Assembly: GCA_016930015.1 (NCBI GenBank)
Contig: JAFGHR010000062.1
Span: 1 to 64,000, forward strand
Source of the DNA: Anaerolineae bacterium
GTDB taxonomy: Bacteria; Chloroflexota; Anaerolineae; Aggregatilineales; Aggregatilineaceae
Length of the DNA stretch: 64,000 bases
Reading direction: 5' to 3'
The position numbers were made by a program, and so were the translations under genes. A model generated the notes under the pieces. It made no database searches. It was not told the origin of the DNA and saw only the letters and a program-made list of their open reading frames with translations. Of this stretch, positions 1-9,341 are shown one piece after another. Numbering within the stretch: position 1 is the first letter of the stretch; each line of letters starts with the position of its first letter.

Positions 1-140
1 AAGGCACGGAAATCCGCCCAGCCCTTCAGCGCCAGCGTCTTGGTGATCGCGGCGGTCAGGGTGGTTTTCCCGTGATCGATGTGGCCGATGGTTCCCACAT
101 TCACATGGGGCTTCGTCCGCTCAAATTTACCCTTGGACAT
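1..140 (-). CDS. tuf: Elongation factor Tu, N-terminal part (cut by window edge)
   Basis: Only the first 46 codons are present. They encode the EF-Tu start with the P-loop motif GHIDHGKTT that binds GTP, followed by the switch I approach. EF-Tu delivers aminoacyl-tRNA to the ribosome. It is the last gene of a classical rpsL-rpsG-fusA-tuf (str) operon on the minus strand, 91 bp after the fusA stop. The rest of the gene lies left of the window, so nothing can be said about its completeness. Confidence 0.97.
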   Translation of the reverse strand, partial: MSKGKFERTKPHVNVGTIGHIDHGKTTLTAAITKTLALKGWADFRA

Positions 141-231
141 ATATGTCAACTGCCTTTCTGATACTCAAACATACGCTCAAGTTTTTCGTGTATTGGTTTA
201 GCCTGCGAGCTTACCTGCGCTCTGTTTCGGA

Positions 232-2334
232 TTAGCGATAGCTTCCCTTGATGATAGCTTGCTGCATGCTTTCGGGCACGGGGGCGTAATTATGAAATTC
301 CATCGTGAAGTTGCCCCGGCCCTTGGTCATATTGCGCAGGTCAGTTGCGTAGCCAAACATTTCACCCAGCGGCGCTTCGGACCGGATGGACGAGATACCA
401 CCGGCCCGCGGCTCAAGGCCGCCGATTTCGGCGCGTCGCGCCGACAGATCACCCATGACATCACCGGCATATTCTTCTGGCACGGTGACTTCCACGCGCA
501 TGTACGGTTCCAGCAGGATAGGCATACCGTGCGCTACGGCATCTTTGAGTGCCATAGACCCGGCGATTTTGAAGGCAATATCAGACGAGTCGACCTCGTG
601 GTACGAACCATCCACCAGGCGCGCCTTGACGCGGACAACCGGGTAACCGGCTATCACACCACTTTGCGCGGCTTCCTTGATGCCGTGTTCCACCGACTTG
701 ATATATTCCTTGGGAATCGTACCGCCGACAATGGCGTTTTCGAAGACGAAGTCTTCTTCGGCATTTTCGGGCATAGGTTCGATCTCGATGATGGCATGGC
801 CGTATTGACCACTGCCGCCGGTTTGGCGCACGAAACGACCATCGCCGCGCGCTTTACGCGTGATGGTTTCACGGTAGGATACACGCGGTTTGCCGACGCG
901 GGCATCCACCTTGAACTCGCGGAACAGGCGGTCTACCAGCACTTCGAGGTGCAGCTCACCCATACCGGAGATCAGCGTTTGGCCGGTCTGTTCATTGACC
1001 TGGATGACAAAAGTCGGGTCTTCCTCGGCCAGTTTAGACAGGGCTTCACCCATCTTGTCCTGATCGGCTTTGGTCTTAGGCTCAATGGCCACCGAGATAA
1101 CCGGTTCGGGGAAATGGATGTCTTCCAGGATAATCGGGTGTTTCTGGTCTGACAGCGTATCGCCGGTGAACGTATTCTTAAGACCCAGGGTGGCAGCGAT
1201 ATCACCGGCGTGGACGATTTCGACATCTTCGCGGCGGTCGGCAAACATACGTACCACGCGCCCGATACGCTCGCGCCGGTCTTTGGACGTGTTTAAGACC
1301 ATCGATCCGACATGGATCGTGCCAGAATACACACGGAAGAACGCCAGCCGCCCGACAAACGGGTCGGTGACGATCTTAAAGACAAGGGCGGTCAGCGGTT
1401 CGTCGTCCGAAGCGCTGCGTTCTTCGACCTTGTTGGTTTTGACGTCCGTACCCTGGATGGGGGGGATATCCGATGGCGCTGGCAGGATATCGACGATGGC
1501 ATCGATGAGCAACTGGACGCCTTTGTTCTTGAGGGCCGAGCCGCACATCACCGGCTGAAGTTCACCTCTGATGGTGGCTTGGCGCAGCGCCTTCATTAAC
1601 TCGTCGTTGTTGATCGGTTCTTCTTGCAGCCACTTCTCGGTCAGCGCCTCGTTCGTTTCGACGATTCGTTCGATCATCTCGGCGCGTGCGGCTTTAGCGT
1701 CGTCGCGCAGTTCGGACGGGATATCGCCGTGTTTGATATCCGTACCCAGTTCATCGCCGTAGCTGATCATCTGCATCTGCACCAGGTCGATGATCCCGCC
1801 AAAATCGGAGCCTTCGCCGTAGGGCAGTTGGATCAAGACCGGTTTGCCGCCGAGGCGGTCCACAATCATGTCTACACAACGGTGGAAGTCGGCACCAACG
1901 CGATCCATTTTGTTGATAAAGCAGATGCGAGGCACGTTATACTCATTAGCCTGGCGCCACACGGTTTCTGACTGGGGTTCAACCCCGGCCACACCGTCAA
2001 AGACCACCACACCACCATCCAGAACCCGCAAGCTGCGTTGTACTTCGGCGGTAAAATCGACGTGTCCGGGGGTGTCGATGACATTGATTTGGTGACCACG
2101 CCAGAAAACAGTGATAGCTGCCGCCGTAATGGTGATGCCCCGTTCCTTTTCTTGTTCCATATAGTCAGTCGTGGCCGCACCGTCGTGCACCTCGCCCATA
2201 CGGTGAATCTTCCCAGCGTAATACAGAATACGCTCGGTTGTCGTCGTTTTACCGGCGTCGATGTGGGCAATGATGCCAATATTGCGGACCTTCGAGAGGT
2301 TCAGGGCAGTCTCATTAACGGCTTTTTTGGCCAT
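232..2334 (-). CDS. fusA: Elongation factor G
   Basis: The 700-residue product has the usual EF-G length. The GTPase P-loop [13 protein letters not shown] is near residue 24, DTPGHVDF near 87 and NKMD near 141, then domain II and the C-terminal domains III-V. EF-G is the GTPase that drives mRNA-tRNA translocation and, with RRF, ribosome recycling. It starts with ATG 23 bp after the rpsG stop. No sign of the truncations seen in the mitochondrial-like EF-G2 paralogs. It is expected to be transcribed from the str promoter upstream of rpsL. Confidence 0.98.
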   Translation of the reverse strand: MAKKAVNETALNLSKVRNIGIIAHIDAGKTTTTERILYYAGKIHRMGEVHDGAATTDYMEQEKERGITITAAAITVFWRGHQINVIDTPGHVDFTAEVQRSLRVLDGGVVVFDGVAGVEPQSETVWRQANEYNVPRICFINKMDRVGADFHRCVDMIVDRLGGKPVLIQLPYGEGSDFGGIIDLVQMQMISYGDELGTDIKHGDIPSELRDDAKAARAEMIERIVETNEALTEKWLQEEPINNDELMKALRQATIRGELQPVMCGSALKNKGVQLLIDAIVDILPAPSDIPPIQGTDVKTNKVEERSASDDEPLTALVFKIVTDPFVGRLAFFRVYSGTIHVGSMVLNTSKDRRERIGRVVRMFADRREDVEIVHAGDIAATLGLKNTFTGDTLSDQKHPIILEDIHFPEPVISVAIEPKTKADQDKMGEALSKLAEEDPTFVIQVNEQTGQTLISGMGELHLEVLVDRLFREFKVDARVGKPRVSYRETITRKARGDGRFVRQTGGSGQYGHAIIEIEPMPENAEEDFVFENAIVGGTIPKEYIKSVEHGIKEAAQSGVIAGYPVVRVKARLVDGSYHEVDSSDIAFKIAGSMALKDAVAHGMPILLEPYMRVEVTVPEEYAGDVMGDLSARRAEIGGLEPRAGGISSIRSEAPLGEMFGYATDLRNMTKGRGNFTMEFHNYAPVPESMQQAIIKGSYR

Positions 2335-2357
2335 AGTGCTGTATTAGTTCCTGAGTA

Positions 2358-2828
2358 TTACCAACGATAGTGAGCAAACGCGCGGTTTGCTTCGGCCATG
2401 CGGTGCGTATCTTCTTTTTTCTTGATGGCGGAACCCTGGCCGCTGGCGGCGTCCATAAATTCGGCAGCCAATTTTTCGGACATGCTGCGACCACCGCGCC
2501 CGCGTGCGGACGCCAGTAGCCAGCGCATCGACAGGGAAAACGCACGGTTTGGCTCGACTTCAACCGGCACCTGGTAGGTTGAACCGCCCACACGGCGCGG
2601 TTTCACTTCGAGGACCGGCGTGGCATTCCGTAGTGCTTGTTCAAACACTTCGACCGGATCACGCTTGGCACGTTCTTCAATCAGGTCAAACGCATCATAG
2701 ATGACCCGGCAAGCCGTGCTTTTTTTGCCGCCGCGCATCATACGGTTGACAAACATCGTGACGTGAATATTGTTGTATTTCACGTCAGGTACGATCTCGT
2801 GCGGGGGTGGACTTTTTCTTCTTGGCAT
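2358..2828 (-). CDS. rpsG: 30S ribosomal protein S7
   Basis: The 156-residue protein begins MPRRKSPPPHEIVPD and shows the S7 signature block around VNRMMRGGKKSTACRVIYDA and the C-terminal ANRAFAHYRW. S7 is a primary binder of the 3' major domain of 16S rRNA and contacts the E-site tRNA. In other bacteria S7 can repress translation of the str operon. The 156-residue length matches the short S7 form. It lies 21 bp after rpsL and 23 bp before fusA, as in the conserved operon order. Confidence 0.98.
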   Translation of the reverse strand: MPRRKSPPPHEIVPDVKYNNIHVTMFVNRMMRGGKKSTACRVIYDAFDLIEERAKRDPVEVFEQALRNATPVLEVKPRRVGGSTYQVPVEVEPNRAFSLSMRWLLASARGRGGRSMSEKLAAEFMDAASGQGSAIKKKEDTHRMAEANRAFAHYRW

Positions 2829-2849
2829 CTATTAACTCCCCAGAAGTAC

Positions 2850-3266
2850 TTATTTCGGCTTTTTGGCGCCGTACTTGCTGCGACCCTGTCCACGGTTCTC
2901 AACCCCATCTGAGTCGAGCGTGCCGCGCACAATATGATAACGAACGCCAGGCAGGTCCTTTACACGGCCACCGCGCACCAACACCACGCTGTGCTCCTGA
3001 AGACCATGCCCTTCACCAGGAATATAGGCGGTGACTTCGATCTGGTTAGTGAGGCGAACACGCGCCACTTTTCGCAGAGCGGAGTTTGGCTTTTTGGGCG
3101 TCATGGTTTTCACCTGCGTGCACACACCACGCTTTTGTGGTGAACCTTTCGGTTGGCGCGTCCGCGTCTGCGAGTACGAGTTAAACGTATACTGTAGCGC
3201 CGGTGCTTTACTCTTCTTTTTCTTGGGTTGACGACCTTTACGGACCAGTTGATTGATCGTCGGCAT
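2850..3266 (-). CDS. rpsL: 30S ribosomal protein S12
   Basis: First gene of the str operon, 138 residues. The decoding-site motif [11 protein letters not shown] and the later [11 protein letters not shown] are present with the wild-type lysine and proline, so no common streptomycin-resistance substitution is visible. S12 sits at the decoding centre of the 30S subunit. The ATG is preceded by GGAGG at about 6 bp spacing. The promoter lies about 200 bp upstream and the leader between them is structured. Confidence 0.98.
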   Translation of the reverse strand: MPTINQLVRKGRQPKKKKSKAPALQYTFNSYSQTRTRQPKGSPQKRGVCTQVKTMTPKKPNSALRKVARVRLTNQIEVTAYIPGEGHGLQEHSVVLVRGGRVKDLPGVRYHIVRGTLDSDGVENRGQGRSKYGAKKPK

Positions 3267-3328
3267 AGTTGCCTCCGCGCCTAGCCAGCCAGAGCCGGCA
3301 AAAACATGAACTTACTTGTCGCGTAACA

Positions 3329-3352
3329 ACGGGCACTGACGCCCGTTTTTTT
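3329..3352 (+). terminator. Hairpin plus T-run, oriented on the plus strand
   Basis: ACGGGC (3329-3334) pairs with GCCCGT (3341-3346) and is followed by seven T residues, the classic intrinsic-terminator form for plus-strand transcription. It lies in the 5' leader of the minus-strand str operon and no plus-strand gene ends here, so it would block antisense transcription entering rpsL from the left. On the minus strand no T-run follows the stem. Confidence 0.55.
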
Positions 3353-3361
3353 GCAGAACGC

Positions 3362-3393
3362 GAGGCCATCTCTCTTCGGCACACGATGGCCTC
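3362..3393 (-). promoter_or_regulatory. Leader hairpin of the str operon
   Basis: GAGGCCATC (3362-3370) and GATGGCCTC (3385-3393) form a perfect 9-bp stem with a 14-nt loop. It lies between the str promoter and rpsL and would be in the 5' untranslated region of the mRNA. A role in r-protein feedback is possible but inferred only from position. Confidence 0.45.
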
Positions 3394-3468
3394 TCGTACG
3401 ATACCTCATCCAATTCGGTCACCATCGCCCTGCCTGGCAGGGTTGGCGCCGTGCGTGTAGGTCCACGA

Positions 3469-3497
3469 ATATTAGCATTTCACCTGAGGGCTGTCAA
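3469..3497 (-). promoter_or_regulatory. str operon promoter
   Basis: On the minus strand TTGACA (3497-3492) is followed by a 17-bp spacer and TAATAT (3474-3469). This is close to the sigma-70 consensus and gives a leader of about 195 nt before rpsL. Confidence 0.7.
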
Positions 3498-3680
3498 GAC
3501 TCGATCTTGCGGTTCCGCGTGTAATGAACGACGGTTGTACACCTGGGTTTTGAGGCATGCCGGTCGCGGGTGTGTAGACCATATATGTTATAGGGGGATT
3601 GCAAAAGACGGCGTTGGGGAAAAACATCATTCAAGTGGATGTGTTTTGGCCCCCTAATATATTATATATAACGACAGGTG

Positions 3681-3710
3681 TTGAGTTTGCCAACGGCGTA
3701 ATGATATAAT
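3681..3710 (+). promoter_or_regulatory. Promoter of the DinB-like gene
   Basis: TTGAGT (3681-3686), an 18-bp spacer and a perfect TATAAT (3705-3710) preceded by TGA (extended -10). Transcription should start near 3717, which rules out the upstream in-frame ATG at 3709 as a start codon. Confidence 0.65.
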
Positions 3711-3750
3711 GCGCTCAGGTTTGCTCGTTTCCAGTCATAAGCAGGTCGTT

Positions 3751-4236
3751 ATGCCCAAATCCGAAGTGATTGCCGAACTCCGCGCCGCGCGCGCCGAACT
3801 GCTGCAAGCGTTAGATGGTCTCACCGGCGACCAGATGCTTCAGGCAGGGGCAGTTGGTATCTGGTCGGTGAAAGATGTGCTGGCGCATCTCGTGGCGTGG
3901 GAAGCGGAGCTTGTGACCGCGCTGGCCAGGCTGGAGCAACATAAACAACACGCGCCACGTATTGTAGAGATAGATGATATTGATGAATGGAACGAACAAC
4001 AGTACCATGTGAACGTCTCGCGCTCACTCGAAGCGGTGTGGGATGATTTTGAGGGTGTACACAAGCAGTTGCTTGTTACGGTCGAACAGGTAGATAACCG
4101 TTCGCTGGATGATAACCGCCGCTGGCCGTGGATGGAAGGCGAACCGTTGAGTTATCTGATCGCTGAAAATGCGATCTGGCACGAGCAAGAACACGCTGAA
4201 GATATCCTGGCCTGGCGTCAATCCGCCGGGATATAA
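3751..4236 (+). CDS. DinB/DfsB-like four-helix-bundle protein
   Basis: The 161-residue protein starts MPKSEVIAELRAARAELLQ. It has the family pattern of a helical N-terminus, WSVKDVLAHLVAWE with a conserved histidine near residue 46, and a C-terminal histidine-containing helix (IWHEQEHAEDILAW). DinB-superfamily proteins bind a metal through histidines, and the ClbS/DfsB branch includes proteins that protect DNA from alkylating compounds. The substrate cannot be told from sequence. An ATG at 3709 is in frame but lies inside the -10 box, so 3751 is chosen. Monocistronic. Confidence 0.8.
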   Translation: MPKSEVIAELRAARAELLQALDGLTGDQMLQAGAVGIWSVKDVLAHLVAWEAELVTALARLEQHKQHAPRIVEIDDIDEWNEQQYHVNVSRSLEAVWDDFEGVHKQLLVTVEQVDNRSLDDNRRWPWMEGEPLSYLIAENAIWHEQEHAEDILAWRQSAGI

Positions 4237-4344
4237 ACCGCCGGGTTATATAACCCGCCTGTACGGAAATCGCCCGGTGCGGCGCCTGGCTGTGTGATGA
4301 CTATGGGCTGTTGGTGGCGAGGTAGAGTTCTAAGGGGCTAACCC

Positions 4345-5673
4345 ATGCGCTGTCTGGGACGTATCACCGGTTTGGGTTTTGTTTTTTTGTTTATTGTCAT
4401 TTTTCCCTGCTCAATGTGGACCTTTAATACTCAGCGGATCGCGTTAAACAGCGATACCTATAAAAGCCTGTTCACCGATGAGGGATTTTACAAAGACCTG
4501 ATCCCGGATGTGTTGCCCGCTTTTGCCGATGAAATTGACGGGGATGAATTACCGCCGGGGGAACTGCTGCTCACCCCGGTTATTGACAGCCTGGATGAAC
4601 GTGACTGGGAGGATATCGCCGTCGCGTTGGTGCCCGCGCCCTGGCTCAAAGACGAAGTTGAAAGCAACATGGACGCCTTTTTTGGCTGGTTGGAGCGCGA
4701 TCGTGATGACCTGGTGCTCGTGTTTCACACTCAAACGCTTCGTGACCGGTTGATGGGTCCGCCGGGTGACGAAGCGATACAGCACATTATGGCCGCGCTG
4801 CCCGCGTGTGACCCTGAAGAAGACCGCCAGTTTGAAGAATTCAGCCGCGGCGGTGACGTGGAATTTCCCGGCTGCCGTCCCCAGCCTACCGAACTACAAC
4901 GTGATCTGTTTGGGATGTTGATGCGAGCCAAAAACCGGATCGCCGACAACCTGCCGGAAGAAATCGATGTTGTCGAAGAAGTCGAGATCAAATCGGCTGA
5001 GCATTCCGAAACAGGCGAGCGCTTGTTCACACGGGGTGACCTGGATCAGTTCCGGTCGACGGTGCTGCTGTGGCGGCGGTTGTTGATCCTGGCTTTTACG
5101 GTGCCGCTGGCCATGTTGTCGATGGTGGTTATTACGGCGGTGCGGTCGTCAAAGCTGTTTTTCCGCTGGGTTGGTTGGCCGGTGCTGCTGGGTAGTCTGT
5201 TCACATTGGCCCCGCTGGTGCTCCTTCCGTTTATTTTGCCTGACCTGCGGGTCGAGTCTGCGGACCGGGTCGAAGAAGGGTTTGCTACCGGCGGTGAACT
5301 GCTCGCTAACATCATCGGCAATGGTATGCTCCGGCTGATCATTGGCGAGTTCACGCTGCCGGTGTTGCAGGAAGGCGCGGTGCTGATCGTGATCGGGTTT
5401 GTGTTCCTGGTGTTATCGGTGCTGCTCCCTGATCCTGATGCGCCTCTCGAAGAAGCGCCATCGACAGTCAGCGGCGTACCCGTGTATCAAACCCCATCGG
5501 GGCAGGTTATACTGGCGCAGCAGGTTGTCCAGCCTGATGCGCCCACCCAGTTTGATGACGTGGGGCCATCGGAGCGCACCCCGCCGCCAGCCCATACCCC
5601 GTCACCGGAACGCGTCCCGCCACCCGATCACACCCCGTCTGAGTCAGACTGGTTACAGGGAGATGAGCGTTAA
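4345..5673 (+). CDS. Membrane protein of unknown function
   Basis: The 442-residue protein is not recognised. It has an N-terminal hydrophobic segment (residues 5-25), a large hydrophilic, acidic domain of about 215 residues predicted outside the cytoplasm, and three further membrane segments near 245-266, 276-297 and 343-362. The last 75 residues are Pro-rich with repeats of the PPPxHTPSP type, as in disordered cytoplasmic tails. It is followed after 2 bp by another membrane protein gene, so the two are probably co-translated. A weak AAGGGG ribosome site lies about 6 bp before the ATG. Confidence 0.75.
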   Translation: MRCLGRITGLGFVFLFIVIFPCSMWTFNTQRIALNSDTYKSLFTDEGFYKDLIPDVLPAFADEIDGDELPPGELLLTPVIDSLDERDWEDIAVALVPAPWLKDEVESNMDAFFGWLERDRDDLVLVFHTQTLRDRLMGPPGDEAIQHIMAALPACDPEEDRQFEEFSRGGDVEFPGCRPQPTELQRDLFGMLMRAKNRIADNLPEEIDVVEEVEIKSAEHSETGERLFTRGDLDQFRSTVLLWRRLLILAFTVPLAMLSMVVITAVRSSKLFFRWVGWPVLLGSLFTLAPLVLLPFILPDLRVESADRVEEGFATGGELLANIIGNGMLRLIIGEFTLPVLQEGAVLIVIGFVFLVLSVLLPDPDAPLEEAPSTVSGVPVYQTPSGQVILAQQVVQPDAPTQFDDVGPSERTPPPAHTPSPERVPPPDHTPSESDWLQGDER

Positions 5674-5675
5674 TT

Positions 5676-6233
5676 GTGGCTGCTAATCAGGCAAAAACAC
5701 CCGTACAACTCGCGCGTCCGGCGCGGCGTTCCCTGGGACTCATGCTGGCTATCATCGCCACCGGCGTTTTATTTGGCGTGTGGCCGCTGCTGGAAGTGTA
5801 TTTTTTGAAACGTGTGGACGCTACGGCCAAGGAAGCGTTTTTGATGGGCGGCGTTGAGATCGATACGTGGTTTTGGCTGCAAGCCATATACGGCGGCGCG
5901 GTGCTGATTATCTGCGCGCTGGCATGGTGGGGACGCCCGCCCTGGATTCGGTACGTGCTCACTGCCGCGCTGCTGCTGCCAACAGTTGTATATGTTCTGC
6001 GTTTGATCGAAACGAGCAGCACACCCGAAGACCCGATCTACGGTGGGCAGGTGCAGTCAACAGTACGCGACGTATTGCGGACCCAGCTTCCTATCGTGGT
6101 TATCGTACCACTATACACCGCGTGGTATGTCAACCGCGCCCCTGCCCGCGCGTTTTTCCGGCGGTCCGCGCGGCCCCCGGTCTCAGCAAACGATTCGCCG
6201 GGTGAGAGTATCAAGAATCTCCCAAAAACGTAA
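5676..6233 (+). CDS. Small multi-pass membrane protein
   Basis: The 185-residue protein starts at GTG only 2 bp after the preceding stop. Hydrophobic segments are seen near residues 20-40, 63-83, 90-110 and 135-155. The tail is basic and short. No family is recognised. Its tight spacing to the 442-residue membrane protein implies one transcription unit and possibly one complex. Confidence 0.7.
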   Translation: MAANQAKTPVQLARPARRSLGLMLAIIATGVLFGVWPLLEVYFLKRVDATAKEAFLMGGVEIDTWFWLQAIYGGAVLIICALAWWGRPPWIRYVLTAALLLPTVVYVLRLIETSSTPEDPIYGGQVQSTVRDVLRTQLPIVVIVPLYTAWYVNRAPARAFFRRSARPPVSANDSPGESIKNLPKT

Positions 6234-6345
6234 ATACGACAATCACCATCTAGACATTAACTTTAAATTGATTTACACTTTTTACTGGCGTTTTTTTCGC
6301 CCTTTTACATATTTAAAATAGGGATTGCTGCGTTGAGGCCAGGGC

Positions 6346-6374
6346 TTCCGTGCCGATCTGAATCATGCTATAAT
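6346..6374 (+). promoter_or_regulatory. Promoter of the principal sigma factor gene
   Basis: TATAAT (6369-6374) preceded directly by TGC (extended -10), with TTCCGT at 6346-6351 as a weak -35 at 17-bp spacing. The leader is about 45-55 nt. Confidence 0.55.
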
Positions 6375-6426
6375 CTTTGAATGTCCCCAATATATTTTGC
6401 TGATGCGGTATTGATATTTTTTTCTG

Positions 6427-7632
6427 GTGAAAGCGATGGTTCCGAGCAGTAGCACACCAGGAGGCAACGGTACTCAGGTGATTCAGGAACTCATGAACCG
6501 CGCCGATCAGCGAGGTTATGTAACGTTTGAGGATGTATTGGAACTGCTGGACGAAGACAGTGATGACGTAAACGCGATCGAGGCCGTCTTGGATGAGTTA
6601 GATGAACTTGGTATTGAACTTCGCCAGGTAGAAACCGCTGATGGTGCTGATGTTGACCACCATGACTCTGAGTTTGAGGCTGAAGAAGAATCACACGACC
6701 CAGGGGTAGGCGATATCAACGCCGTATCTGCCGATGATCCGGTCGGTTTGTACTTCCGCCAGATGGCGCAGGAGCCTTTGCTGACTGCCCAGGAAGAAAT
6801 CGAGCTGGCGAAACGGATCGAGCTCGGATGTGAGGCAGAGGACAAATTACGGTTCATTGTGCCTTACACCGATGAGTTTAACCAGATGCTGAGTCTGGTT
6901 GAAGATGGCCAGTTAGCGCGGGAGCATTTGGGACGCGCCAATACCCGTTTGGTTGTCAGTATTGCCAAGCGTTACATGGGGCAGGGGCTGCCGTTCCCGG
7001 ATTTGATTCAGGAAGGTAATGTCGGGTTGATGCGTGCCGTCGATAAGTACGACTACAATCGCGGCAACCGCTTCAGCACGTATGCGACATGGTGGATTCG
7101 CCAGGCGATCACCCGTGCGCTGGCGCAAAAAACCCGCACGATCCGTATTCCGCTGCATATGACCGAGCGTATACGCCAGATGTACCGCACCGCCCAACTG
7201 CTCGAACAAACGCTTGGCCACCGTCCCACGCCCGAAGAGATCGCGCAGGAAATGGAACTGCCGCCCGAAAGTGTGCGCGGCATGATGGATGCCAGCCAGC
7301 ACGCGATCGCGTTAGAGCGTCCGGTTGGCGATGACGGCGACAGCGAATTTGGCGATTTTATCGAAGACCAGGATTCGCCCAGCCCGGTCGATGCGGCTAC
7401 CCAACACCTGCTGCAAGAGACGATCGAAGAAGTGCTCAGCGAACTCACACCGCGCCAGAGTCACATTTTGCGGCTGCGGTTTGGGTTGGGCGGTGGTGAA
7501 CCGCATACGCTGGAAGAGATCGCCAACAAGTTTGGGCTCAGCCGCGAACGCATTCGCCAGCTCGAAAAAGAAGCGCTGCGCCGCCTGCGCCATCCGCGCC
7601 TGGCACATAACTTGCGTGACTATTTGAGCTAA
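6427..7632 (+). CDS. sigA: Principal RNA polymerase sigma-70 factor
   Basis: A 401-residue group 1-type sigma factor. An acidic N-terminal segment resembles region 1.1. Region 1.2 is near residues 100-133 (DDPVGLYFRQM), region 2 near 165-245 with the core-binding and -10 recognition helix (DLIQEGNVGLMRAVDKYD, STYATWWIRQAI), region 3 near 250-325, and region 4 near 340-398 with a helix-turn-helix ending SRERIRQLEKEALRRLR. It directs RNA polymerase to housekeeping promoters. The start is GTG at 6427 or ATG at 6436 (three codons later); neither has a clear ribosome site. The extended -10 promoters in the window fit a factor of this type. Confidence 0.93.
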   Translation: MKAMVPSSSTPGGNGTQVIQELMNRADQRGYVTFEDVLELLDEDSDDVNAIEAVLDELDELGIELRQVETADGADVDHHDSEFEAEEESHDPGVGDINAVSADDPVGLYFRQMAQEPLLTAQEEIELAKRIELGCEAEDKLRFIVPYTDEFNQMLSLVEDGQLAREHLGRANTRLVVSIAKRYMGQGLPFPDLIQEGNVGLMRAVDKYDYNRGNRFSTYATWWIRQAITRALAQKTRTIRIPLHMTERIRQMYRTAQLLEQTLGHRPTPEEIAQEMELPPESVRGMMDASQHAIALERPVGDDGDSEFGDFIEDQDSPSPVDAATQHLLQETIEEVLSELTPRQSHILRLRFGLGGGEPHTLEEIANKFGLSRERIRQLEKEALRRLRHPRLAHNLRDYLS

Positions 7633-7715
7633 CCGGCAGTAACAGACACCGGGGGCTGGCAGGGCATTTGAACCTTGTCAAGCCCTTTCCGCTTGTGTAT
7701 ACTAACAACACTTGC

Positions 7716-7789
7716 GGCGACGTCGCCAAGTGGTAAGGCACGGGTCTGCAAAACCCTTATCGTGGGTTCGATTCCCACCGTCGCCTCCA
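7716..7789 (+). tRNA. tRNA-Cys (anticodon GCA)
   Basis: The acceptor strands GGCGACG and CGTCGCC pair fully, the T-arm has GTGGG-TTCGATT-CCCAC, and the anticodon loop CTGCAAA gives GCA at 7748-7750. The CCA end is encoded (7787-7789). The D-arm is short. Confidence 0.93.
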
Positions 7790-7793
7790 AATG

Positions 7794-7823
7794 AAACGGC
7801 AGCATATGCGCTGCCGTTTTTTT
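7794..7823 (+). terminator. Intrinsic terminator after tRNA-Cys
   Basis: AAACGGCAGC and GCTGCCGTTT form a 10-bp stem around ATATG/C, and the run of T residues continues to 7823. It lies 5 nt after the tRNA. Confidence 0.85.
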
Positions 7824-7850
7824 GTGCCTGGCCCCATACTTTATGTGTGT

Positions 7851-8159
7851 TTATGTATCCCGTGCTGACCGCGCCATACGAGTCAACTGCCGCAGCAGCG
7901 GTTGGAGTTCCGGAGGGGCGGCGGTATCGGTCATGCTGACGGTGTGCGTATACCCCTCGGTATCTATCGTGAGCCGGTAGGTAAACTGGTCAGGATATGC
8001 AGCCGGGGTGTCAAGGGTTTCCGGCAGGTCAAAAAAACGCGCGGTTTCGACCATGTCATGCAGCGCCAGGGCTTCGTGCTCTGGCAGTGTGCCGGTGTCA
8101 ATGATGACGTGGAGCCTCAGGCCCATCAGGCCGCCGCTGCGCTCAAATTCCACATTCAT
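7851..8159 (-). CDS. Emfourin-type protease inhibitor
   Basis: A 102-residue protein with the features of the emfourin (protealysin inhibitor) family: beta-strand-rich N-terminus (MNVEFERSGGLMG), a helix near residues 27-42 (LPEHEALALHDMVETA), DQFTYRLTI and a C-terminal helix. Emfourins bind and block thermolysin-like proteases of the protealysin type. It lies 18 bp downstream of such a protease gene, the arrangement known from Serratia. AGGAG precedes the ATG. The family call rests on pattern and context. Confidence 0.8.
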   Translation of the reverse strand: MNVEFERSGGLMGLRLHVIIDTGTLPEHEALALHDMVETARFFDLPETLDTPAAYPDQFTYRLTIDTEGYTHTVSMTDTAAPPELQPLLRQLTRMARSARDT

Positions 8160-8177
8160 GTTCTTCTCCTGGTTGAT

Positions 8178-9341
8178 CTACTGCGCCGGGGGCTGACTCT
8201 GCCGGAACAGCCGGTTTACCGCGTTCAGCAAGGGATTCAGCAGCGCCGCGCAGCCGTCGCCCGGCTCAACAGAAGGTGCCGCCGCATTGATGCCCACGGC
8301 GGCCCAGCCGGTCACGACGGCTTGTTGTTCCAGGCTGCCGCTGCCGTAGAGTTCCCCGGCGGCCTGATACGTGAGATTCGCCGCGTTCTGGAACGTGGAC
8401 TGCGGGTGAAGTTTGTCGCGCAGTGTGACATACCAGATGCGCCCGGCTTTCTCCCACGCAAATCCGCCGATCTCGCAGGCCGTGACGTAAAAAGCATAGT
8501 TCGGAATACCCGAATTGATATGCACGCCGCCGTTGTCGTAGGGCACCTCTTTGTAATCGTTCATATGGTCGGGCTGCGGGTCTTTGCCGAGGATCGGATC
8601 GTCGTAGGCGGTGCCCGGCGCTTTCATGGACCGGATGCCCTGGCCGTTCACGTAGGGCGAAAACAACCCCGCGCCAATGATCCAATCGGCGGCGGCGGCG
8701 GTCTGGTTCAGAGCACGCTGCTTGACCAGCACGCCAAACACATCACTCATAGACTCGTTGAGCGCGCCGGATTGGTTAGCGTATACCAGTTGGGCTTCGT
8801 GTTCGGTTACGCCGTGCGTTAACTCGTGCCCGATGATGTCGATGGCGGCTGTAAACCGGTTGAACAGTCGCTCCGGTTCGGGCAGGTCTTCGTCGCCGTC
8901 GCCGTACACCATCTGTGAGCCGTCCCAAAACGCGTTGTCGTAACCCAGATCGTAGTGCACGGTCGAAATCAACCCCAGTCCTTCGTCGTCGATTGAGTTG
9001 CGCCCGTAAATATCGTGATACAGGTCATAGGTGGCGCCGGAGCCGTCGTAGGCTTCGTCCACGGCGAGATCGTGGGTCGGGCCGTCGCCTTCAATACGAA
9101 CGAGATGACCGGGTAAATTGGTGCCGGTTTTGGCGTCGTAGATCACGCGCTGTTTGCCGTCGGATGGCATGGCGGCGCGTGCAGCAGCGAGCGCTTGTTT
9201 CATGCGCTGGGCGCGGAAAGCATTTGATACGTTCAGATTTTCGCGCGCGCGGTCGCGCTGTTCCGGCGTGCCGCGCTCTGCGATTTCCATCAGCATGTGC
9301 GGTGGGATGATACAGTACAGGGGGTGAATGTGCGATGGCAT
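8178..9341 (-). CDS. M4 family metalloprotease, protealysin type
   Basis: A 387-residue thermolysin-like zinc protease. HELTH near residue 170 supplies two zinc ligands and the catalytic glutamate; the third ligand is the glutamate in GALNESMSDVFG. The C-terminal domain carries the conserved NSGIPNYAFY segment and a catalytic histidine region. The N-terminus is a short propeptide of the protealysin class (HPLYCIIPPHML) and not a long secretion-type prosequence, and no signal peptide is visible, so an intracellular form or non-classical export is likely. AAAGGGAG precedes the ATG. It is co-transcribed with the emfourin inhibitor gene. Confidence 0.92.
   Translation of the reverse strand: MPSHIHPLYCIIPPHMLMEIAERGTPEQRDRARENLNVSNAFRAQRMKQALAAARAAMPSDGKQRVIYDAKTGTNLPGHLVRIEGDGPTHDLAVDEAYDGSGATYDLYHDIYGRNSIDDEGLGLISTVHYDLGYDNAFWDGSQMVYGDGDEDLPEPERLFNRFTAAIDIIGHELTHGVTEHEAQLVYANQSGALNESMSDVFGVLVKQRALNQTAAAADWIIGAGLFSPYVNGQGIRSMKAPGTAYDDPILGKDPQPDHMNDYKEVPYDNGGVHINSGIPNYAFYVTACEIGGFAWEKAGRIWYVTLRDKLHPQSTFQNAANLTYQAAGELYGSGSLEQQAVVTGWAAVGINAAAPSVEPGDGCAALLNPLLNAVNRLFRQSQPPAQ

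Noticed and set aside
259-1152. Long plus-strand open frame opposite fusA
   Set aside because: It lies entirely within the antisense strand of a clear EF-G gene and its translation has no family pattern; G+C-rich shadow.
7902-8822. 306-codon plus-strand open frame opposite the protease and emfourin genes
   Set aside because: Antisense shadow of two recognisable genes, composition is Arg/Gly/Val-biased as expected for shadows.
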